64,000 nucleotides of DNA from Patiria miniata. Taxonomy: Eukaryota > Echinodermata > Asteroidea > Valvatida > Asterinidae. Under the pieces are notes generated by a model. It did no database searches, was not told where the DNA came from, and was given only the letters and a program-made list of their open reading frames with translations. Shown in pieces: positions 55,562-64,000 of this stretch. Where the stretch lies: assembly GCF_015706575.1 (NCBI RefSeq), contig NW_024037075.1, positions 10,973,746 to 11,037,745 of the forward strand. The letters run 5' to 3'. Positions within the stretch are counted from its first letter, which is position 1; every line of letters starts with the position of its first letter. Made by a program: the position numbers and the translations under genes.

Positions 55562-56726
55562 TCTCTTGAGGTATTTGCTTACTTTTGGTTTGCATCCAGC
55601 GGATCTTTGGGACCTGTTTCAACCAAAGTTGTACAAAGTTGGAATCGTTATTCCATTACAAGTTTTTCTTGAACTGTTGCATAAAACATAAGCATTGTAT
55701 AATCAAACAAGGTGTTTAAGATGTAATTTTTTAAGAAACTACTCGAATTACGCAATACGATTATATTTTTATTAAGGCAGACAATGTGTTGTCAGAATAA
55801 TTTGCTATTGATGGAAGTTCCCCTGTTTTCAAGATGGAAGTTGTAAAAGTTATTAGATTTGAATTGTTTCTTGTAATTGGCAAGTTGCACATTCCCTTTT
55901 TGCTTCATTCACCTGCAAGAGAGCCAGTTCCTTCCCGTCACCTGTTTATACCAAGTACATGTACTAGCCAAATTTCTAATCTACGTCAAAGTGAACTTTA
56001 CCCAAATTAGATTTTAGTGCAAAGTAGTCCTAAATAGAATAAAGTGCAAAACATTCCTTTGCCACAGATGTCATAAATTGTGTCCAGTAAACAATATGCA
56101 TACCTTTTGAAAATGTTAAGTAATAGTTGACGATTTTTTTTCAACCATTGCAGCAAAATGTAAAGCAGAGATGAAGATGATTGAACCTATTGTACAATGG
56201 AAAGATTATTGAGAGTGTCTGTGAAACAAATTACGTGCAAATTTGCTTATTTCAACCAATATCCATGCCTTGATTACTTTTTCGAATTGGTACCATGAAA
56301 CAAACATTCACAAGTTTTGTGCAAGTTCCACCGTTAATAGTATTTAATAGTTTTCCTTCAATGTTAAGTACTCACTGATCCGTTTGAGCGATAGGCCTAT
56401 AATCCTTCGGCCCAAAACATGAAAAATAAAAGAGACGATGCTTTGATTTAGAGAGCACGTTCCCGTTATAAATGTCGCCTTCTACGAATTACGAGGGAAT
56501 ATGAAGTAAAGTTTGTAGAAAAACGAGGCCTAAATCGGTCACATTTACCTTTTAATTGTGTTAATTCGTTTGTCGATGGATCAACATTAAATTTGATTCA
56601 TGCACATAAGATAACTTCGTTTCCATTCAACATATTTACAACTATCCTGATCCCCTGAAATATCTTCTTTGGATAATTTCAATCATCCGTTTGAAGTGGG
56701 TTTTTTTTCTCACAATGTGTACAATT
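55562..56726 (+). other. 3' UTR and flank of the long-tailed pcgf gene
   Basis: AT-rich, non-coding. Possible poly(A) signals AATAAA at 56038-56043 and 56425-56430. The stretch ends at the tail of an opposite-strand LINE. Confidence 0.45.
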
Positions 56727-57975
56727 CAATTCAATTCAATTTATTATACTCGTCACGTAAAAAACATGAAAATTGATTTCCAGTGTGCATTATACATGTA
56801 CAATAAGACCACAGATATATACGAATGCAAAATAAATAAAATTTGATGTAAAAAACAAAAGGTACTATAAGATATTAACACAAAATGAGAGAGACTATAT
56901 TTACAGACTATCAAAAATTACAAGGTTGTCATCCAACAAATAAAAACACCAGATTGTTAGAACAAGGAACCTAGTAAGAGACACAATTAAAAAGAGCTCT
57001 TTACAATAAAAACACGTGAGTGGATGCCAGCATACCAGGAAAAAAGGACAAGACAAAAAACAGGGGATTATCTTTTGAATTGAGTGTTGAATGGATGGCA
57101 TGCATTAGGCAAGAATGACATTCTGAAGCGCTTAGTGCGGGTTCGTGGAGGGCGAATTCTTCCTGATTTGTTGACACCACCGAAGAATGGAGCGGATGGG
57201 AAGGATCTTGCATTATGTCATGTAGCTTAGAGATAACTGCAGATTCAAACATACAATGTAAATCCCTAACGTCCAGGCCAATTGTTTTGGAGGCCAATTT
57301 GGTGACACGTTCCAGTCTGTGTCTGTCCATGGCTCTAAGGTTACCGTACCAGGCAACCATAAAGAAGGTGATGATAGATTGGATAACGCTTTGATAAAAA
57401 AGAAATAAAATGTCTTTGCAAACATTGAATGATTTCAGCTTCCGGACAAAAAACATCCTCTGGTTAGCCTATAGCCACAAGTTTCTGAGAATTGATCTTC
57501 CAATTCAAGTTGTTGTCAATGGAGGTACCAAGATACTTAATGTTATCGACCATTTCAACCCTAGTGTCATTAATATAAATAGGTTCAATACTAGTCTTCG
57601 ATTTACGAAAGTCGAACACAATTTCTTTAGTTTTGGACACATTCAGTGTTAAATAATTAAGATCACACCATTGAACAAAATTAGCTACCTCTTTGCGATA
57701 AACAGATTCATCATTCATAGAAATCAATCCCGTCAGAGAGGTGTCATCAGCATATTTAATTATAGGGCATGATGTATCACCGGTTCTGTAGTCACTGGAA
57801 TAAAGTGAAAATAACACTGGGGACAACACACAGCCTTGAGGAGCTTCAGTACTAATATGGATGTTATTAGAAACTGAGTTCATAAATAAAACCCTTTGAA
57901 TTCGATCAGTTAAAAAAACTGTTAATCCACAAACAGATATGGGGATTGACACACATTCTATCCATTTTTCCAGTC
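56726..57975 (-). mobile_element. LINE (non-LTR retrotransposon) fragment with reverse transcriptase
   Basis: On the - strand, 57952-57464 encodes the RT palm: APQGCVLSPVLF, KYADDTSLTGLI with catalytic YADD, FVQWCDLNYLTLNVSKTKE, and IKYLGTSIDN. The frame shifts near 57460, and 57456-57001 continues with FVRKLKSFNV, FYQSVIQSIIT and DPSHPLHSS. The 3' end is a (TTGAA)n-like tail at about 56726-56745. It is 5'-truncated near 57975. The clade is in the CR1/L2/Rex1/RTE range but not resolved by eye. It is a dead copy. Confidence 0.85.
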
Positions 57976-59082
57976 AATGTGTAATAAACATTCGAGTAAC
58001 AATATTTTATAAAGCCAGTTTGCCGCGGAGGCTGCTCGCACTCCCGATGGAAGTCATGCCAAAGACAGGGCAGACCAAGCTTCCTCCCATCCAAGGACTC
58101 GTAGTCATCTTTGGTTGTTTCTCAGTCTCCTGACGATGGGCAGAGTACACTATCCGAAACGTCGAGTTTCCCCGGTTCTTTTCAGAGCCTCACAAACTCA
58201 CAACAGAGATTTGTCACATGTTGCTACCGTAACTTGATCGTTACTTTTTTTGCCATTAAGTAAACAATGCAAACATTCCGATCTTATCTACTTGTTTTGT
58301 TCTTCTCTGTGAGTATCTAGAATCCCGAATGTCAAAGGAGCTTAATAAGTCTGGATTCCACTGTTTCGACTAAATAAATCTGCGTGAAGTCAAGAAAACT
58401 GTACACTTTCAGGGCCAGGGCTCATTCAGTGTACAATAATTAATGAACACCACCTGTCATAAAACGTTTACTTCTTACTTCTTACCATGTATGTTTTACC
58501 CAATCCCTTACAAATTCATGTGGACTGTGGAAACCCTCTCCCCTCCACCCCCCCCCCCCCCGCTATATCCAGATAGACTGCCCCTTTAAGATTCTAAAGG
58601 GGCATAGCTATTCGACCAGTGTACCCCTTTTAAGCTCATTAAGCCCCATAAACGGGTGCACCGTTGTTACGCATTGTGTGCGTGAGGGGTCAAAAATGGC
58701 CAATATCGATTTTTGAATCTAGCCATAGGAGAATGTAAGGGGACGACTTTCCTCAGTACACGGTTAGAGATCGCCTGTGGTACTGGTGCTTTTTGTCTAA
58801 ATTTGTTTAATCATATCGGCTCCGTTTACAAGTTCAATGCGCAAGTTCAGGTGACCTGAAATGCAAGAGAAAGCAAAGACGATATAATTTAACGACCCAA
58901 TTCAAATTTGTGTTTTGCCACTGTCCAAGTTCAAGAAGGGTGAAGTGATCTTACTAATTAAGTTCAAACTGAAGATTTCTCCGGTTATTGTTTGAGTCCT
59001 CACTTTGAAATAAACATTACAAGTATATAACGGTTTACGGATATGTCAGTCAGATGTTTACTCTTTAGAATGACATATAAAT
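57976..59082. other. Flank between LINE and alpha-tubulin gene
   Basis: 58010-58200 contains CTGACGATGGGCAGAGTA and CCGAAACGTCGAGTTTC, a phrase that recurs near retroelement ends in many invertebrate genomes and may be a fragment of another element. A C-run lies at 58545-58561. Otherwise nothing is recognised. Confidence 0.3.
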
Positions 59083-59087
59083 ATGAT

Positions 59088-59132
59088 GCCTATATGAATT
59101 ATGCCTATATGAATTATGCCTATATGAATTAT
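59088..59132. repeat. Three tandem 15-bp units
   Basis: GCCTATATGAATTAT occurs three times without change at 59088, 59103 and 59118. Confidence 0.9.
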
Positions 59133-59372
59133 GACAAAAAGTATACCCCCTATTATGGTTCAGTGCTAGTTTTCAGTTTAATTAATGTTCTGAAATCTTG
59201 TTACTCCAAAAACACCTCTGTTCTGTTCGGTCTTCAGTTAATTATTGGATTATTTCTTTTATTGTATTTTGTTTCTTAATTTTAACTTTATTCACTGTTC
59301 CATCATGTTAGATACTTCAAACATTGGAAGAAATTTTGGCCGAAAATATTCAACCGCTACACAGGTGTCACG

Positions 59373-59425
59373 CGCAATGGAAGTACCAAAGCACTCGCAA
59401 TGGAAGTACCAAAGCACTCGCAATG
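59373..59425. repeat. 23-bp direct repeat upstream of alpha-tubulin
   Basis: CGCAATGGAAGTACCAAAGCA repeats exactly at 59373 and 59396, with a third partial unit CGCAATG at 59419. It ends about 160 bp upstream of the TATA box and may be a duplicated cis-element. Confidence 0.75.
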
Positions 59426-59532
59426 CAGCAGATTAAGTTGCGGGGTAAAGGTTGCACCGTAGCGACCCGTCCAAACACACCGATAACATTCAACAATAGA
59501 AGCTCCTGTTTGCTTCTCATTAATATGTATCA

Positions 59533-59590
59533 TGACGTCACTAGACGACCAGAGACCAATCGCCAGGCGGCCCGGGCGCACCCTATAAAA
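59533..59590 (+). promoter_or_regulatory. Alpha-tubulin core promoter (CRE, CCAAT, TATA)
   Basis: TGACGTCA at 59533-59540, CCAAT at 59556-59560 and TATAAAA at 59584-59590 are spaced as in a classical pol II promoter. Transcription should start near 59612-59620, giving a 5' UTR of roughly 115 nt before the ATG at 59732. Confidence 0.75.
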
Positions 59591-59731
59591 ACCCCGTGTT
59601 TGGATCGCAACCGTCACATTTCTCACTACATCCCGACATTGAACCGGGTGAAGTCAGGACAGCTCTCCGCTTAAAACGCCAAATTAACGAATTTTTCTTC
59701 GTCAGAAATCGACTGAAACTACTCTGCAAAT

Positions 59732-62012
<2,281 letters not shown>

Positions 62013-62229
62013 ACCGCGAAAATCCCAGTACTCAAACAATTCCCTACCTGAACATTTAGAAAACCAAGAAAAGTCTATAGGCCTACCCAAAAGAATTCCT
62101 TTCACGGATACAACGATGTCTCGCTGAGCAAACAGACCAAGAATGCTGCGAATGGAAAAATATGAAAACAAATTCAAATATCTTTTTAAGATATTTCTAA
62201 CCGACTCTCTTTCTTTTTAAACAGATTTT

Positions 62230-62235
62230 AATAAA
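62230..62235 (+). terminator. Likely alpha-tubulin poly(A) signal
   Basis: AATAAA 218 bp after the stop codon, followed by a T-rich stretch. Another AATAAA lies near 62370. Confidence 0.6.
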
Positions 62236-64000
62236 GTTATCCTTCAAGTGTTTCATATTTAAACCTTTACTGTCCTGCAATTTAGATTGTTTTCTATTTT
62301 TACATTATTCAGTTTATTTTCGGTGCTCCAAATGTTTTTCAGAAAGCGTTATTCCAAATTATGCAAGGCAATAAAACAAAGCTGCTAATCCGAAGTAATT
62401 TAAGTTGACGATGTACTTTGTTTTTCATTGAAGGTTAATTTTTATTTATTTGAAAACTCGGGGAGGAGGTTGAAAACATGATAGAATACGGAAAAAGGGA
62501 CAAGCTCGAAATAATAATGCAAGAAAAAAAATGGCTTTTCAAGCTAGGATTCAGAATGAAAGAATTGAGCAGGGGCGGGGGCCTGAATATCTGATTCACC
62601 CTAAAAAGATTACAAATCAAGAGAAAAATCGGGGTTTGGGTGAAATTAAAGAAACGTTGGACAGTATCGCTTGGGGAAAGATACAATTGAGTTGAAAGCA
62701 TTGGTATACATTTTGTTCATGTAAATATTTTGAGAACAATGAGAGAGCAAAAGTTACAATTACACTGAAATAATATAATCTGGTCAACTGGACTTGCAAT
62801 TTAAACTTGCGACGGTTTCACAGTCCTATCGTGGACGCTTCTTCATGCCGACTGGTCGTCTGGCGGCATACGGTTGATGACGTCAAAGAACTATCAAAAC
62901 GTCGAGTTACTATTCGTCCAAAACGGCGCCCTCAACGCCTAATTCCAAGAAACATAGTAGAAATGTACATGGAGTTGTCAAATCTAGGGAGCCAACGGTT
63001 GCAGGCCATTAATGGGCCCCAAAAAATGCCTTCGCCGGCCAAGTCACGATTAGCACGCTCTCAAATTCTCTGCTATTAACGCATTTTGTAGGCCATGAAC
63101 TTGAGGGTTTGTACAAGAAAGAAGGGTTGAAACTGTCCACAGGACTGGGAGCTTGTATTTCTTTCAAATTTGGATGAAATTGGGCACTAAAAGTGCTCTA
63201 TATTACAATGAAGCGTAGGCATCATGGCGATGGGCTGCAGGACTATTTTTAGGGTTGATCATCTCCCAAATGTTCCCCCAAAAATTGAACAGAAATTAAA
63301 GATGATAAAAAACGAGCTTTCATTTGATTTGTGTCTCGAACACCTTGGAGAGTTGTATTTTCCCGAGTTCCGGTAGTGGGGGAAAATTATCTTGGGGTCT
63401 ATGGCAGTTTACTGGTCTGCAACAAGCTTTGAATCGATTCACTAATTACCAATTATGTTAGGCTATATGTATCAATATATGCCGCAATATTTGAAATGTT
63501 TTTGTTTTTCCCCTTAAAATTAAAAGTGTACTTTATAATGAACACTGAAAACAGACATTTTGAAATGAAAATAACCATTATTCCCGATCTGCAAAAGCAA
63601 GTTTTATTTGCAACCAAAATAGACACCCGGGTGCCACAATAATCTATCAACGGTGTAAAAAAAATGTGTTATTTCAAAGAACCTCATGCAGTGTTCATCA
63701 TTCGATCCATGAAATTTTAAGCTTTCAACGCTTCTACAGGTGTATTCGATATACTTGAGGTGGATATGTGCGAAACTATACTTTCATCACGTGGCTTTCA
63801 AGAAAAACTACGTGTATAAAAATAACCTGCAAAATACTCTAAGAAATGGATCAAAAAAATCTAAAGATTCGCAGATAACTACACCCTTTTTCCCAAAAAA
63901 AAACAATACAAAAATAATACTGTAACGCTTATAAAACATTGTGGTACAAAAATAGCAACATACAAAAAAACTAAATATCTGTAAAGATAGTGTAACCAAC
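62236..64000. other. AT-rich 3' flank, nothing recognised
   Basis: Short frames only (for example 62807-63079, 90 codons), with no recognisable domain, no repeat family shared with the rest of the window, and no RNA gene seen. Confidence 0.4.

Noticed and set aside
57001-57952. Frames considered as a gene between pcgf and alpha-tubulin
   Set aside because: KYADD and the surrounding motifs are those of a LINE reverse transcriptase; the frame is broken near 57460.

Overview
The window looks like nuclear DNA of a marine deuterostome, most likely an echinoderm and perhaps a sea star. This rests on four things: intron-rich animal genes with GT-AG (and one GC-AG) introns, protein sequences close to vertebrate orthologues, an AT-rich background, and introns full of MITEs, tRNA-derived SINEs and LINE pieces. 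The species cannot be fixed from the sequence alone.

Layout. (1) 1-12324, + strand: twelve exons of a SEC23IP (p125)-type gene of the DDHD phospholipase family. Its 5' part lies outside the window. Its introns hold at least nine repeat insertions. (2) 12325-18424: the tail-to-tail interval between SEC23IP and the next gene, with a long foldback element and an unexplained GC-rich patch at 14.74-15.69 kb. (3) 18425-25016, - strand: a complete seven-exon Polycomb RING finger gene of PCGF2/PCGF4 (MEL18/BMI1) type, 307 aa, short-tailed, with one GC-AG intron. (4) 25053-48805: about 24 kb without recognisable coding sequence, holding CpG-dense and motif-rich patches that are the best places for the promoters and 5' exons of the two PCGF genes. 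(5) 48825-55561, + strand: a second complete PCGF2/4 gene in eight exons, about 727 aa, whose last exon carries a ~480-residue low-complexity K/S/T/P-rich tail. (6) 56.7-58.0 kb: a LINE fragment on the - strand. (7) 59732-62012, + strand: a 451-aa alpha-tubulin gene with a TATA box, CCAAT box and CRE-like site, and a first coding exon that encodes only the initiator Met. (8) 62.2-64 kb: AT-rich flank with nothing recognised.

The four genes do not form a pathway. SEC23IP belongs to the COPII secretory system, alpha-tubulin to the cytoskeleton, and the two PCGF proteins to Polycomb repressive complex 1. The feature of most interest is the head-to-head pair of PCGF2/4 paralogues: they share RING and RAWUL domains and nearly identical exon phases but differ greatly in their C-terminal tails. 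A second theme is the density of inverted transposon copies inside introns, some placed so that they could pair in pre-mRNA around exons. No CRISPR array, rRNA, true tRNA, retrovirus-like element or Polinton was seen.
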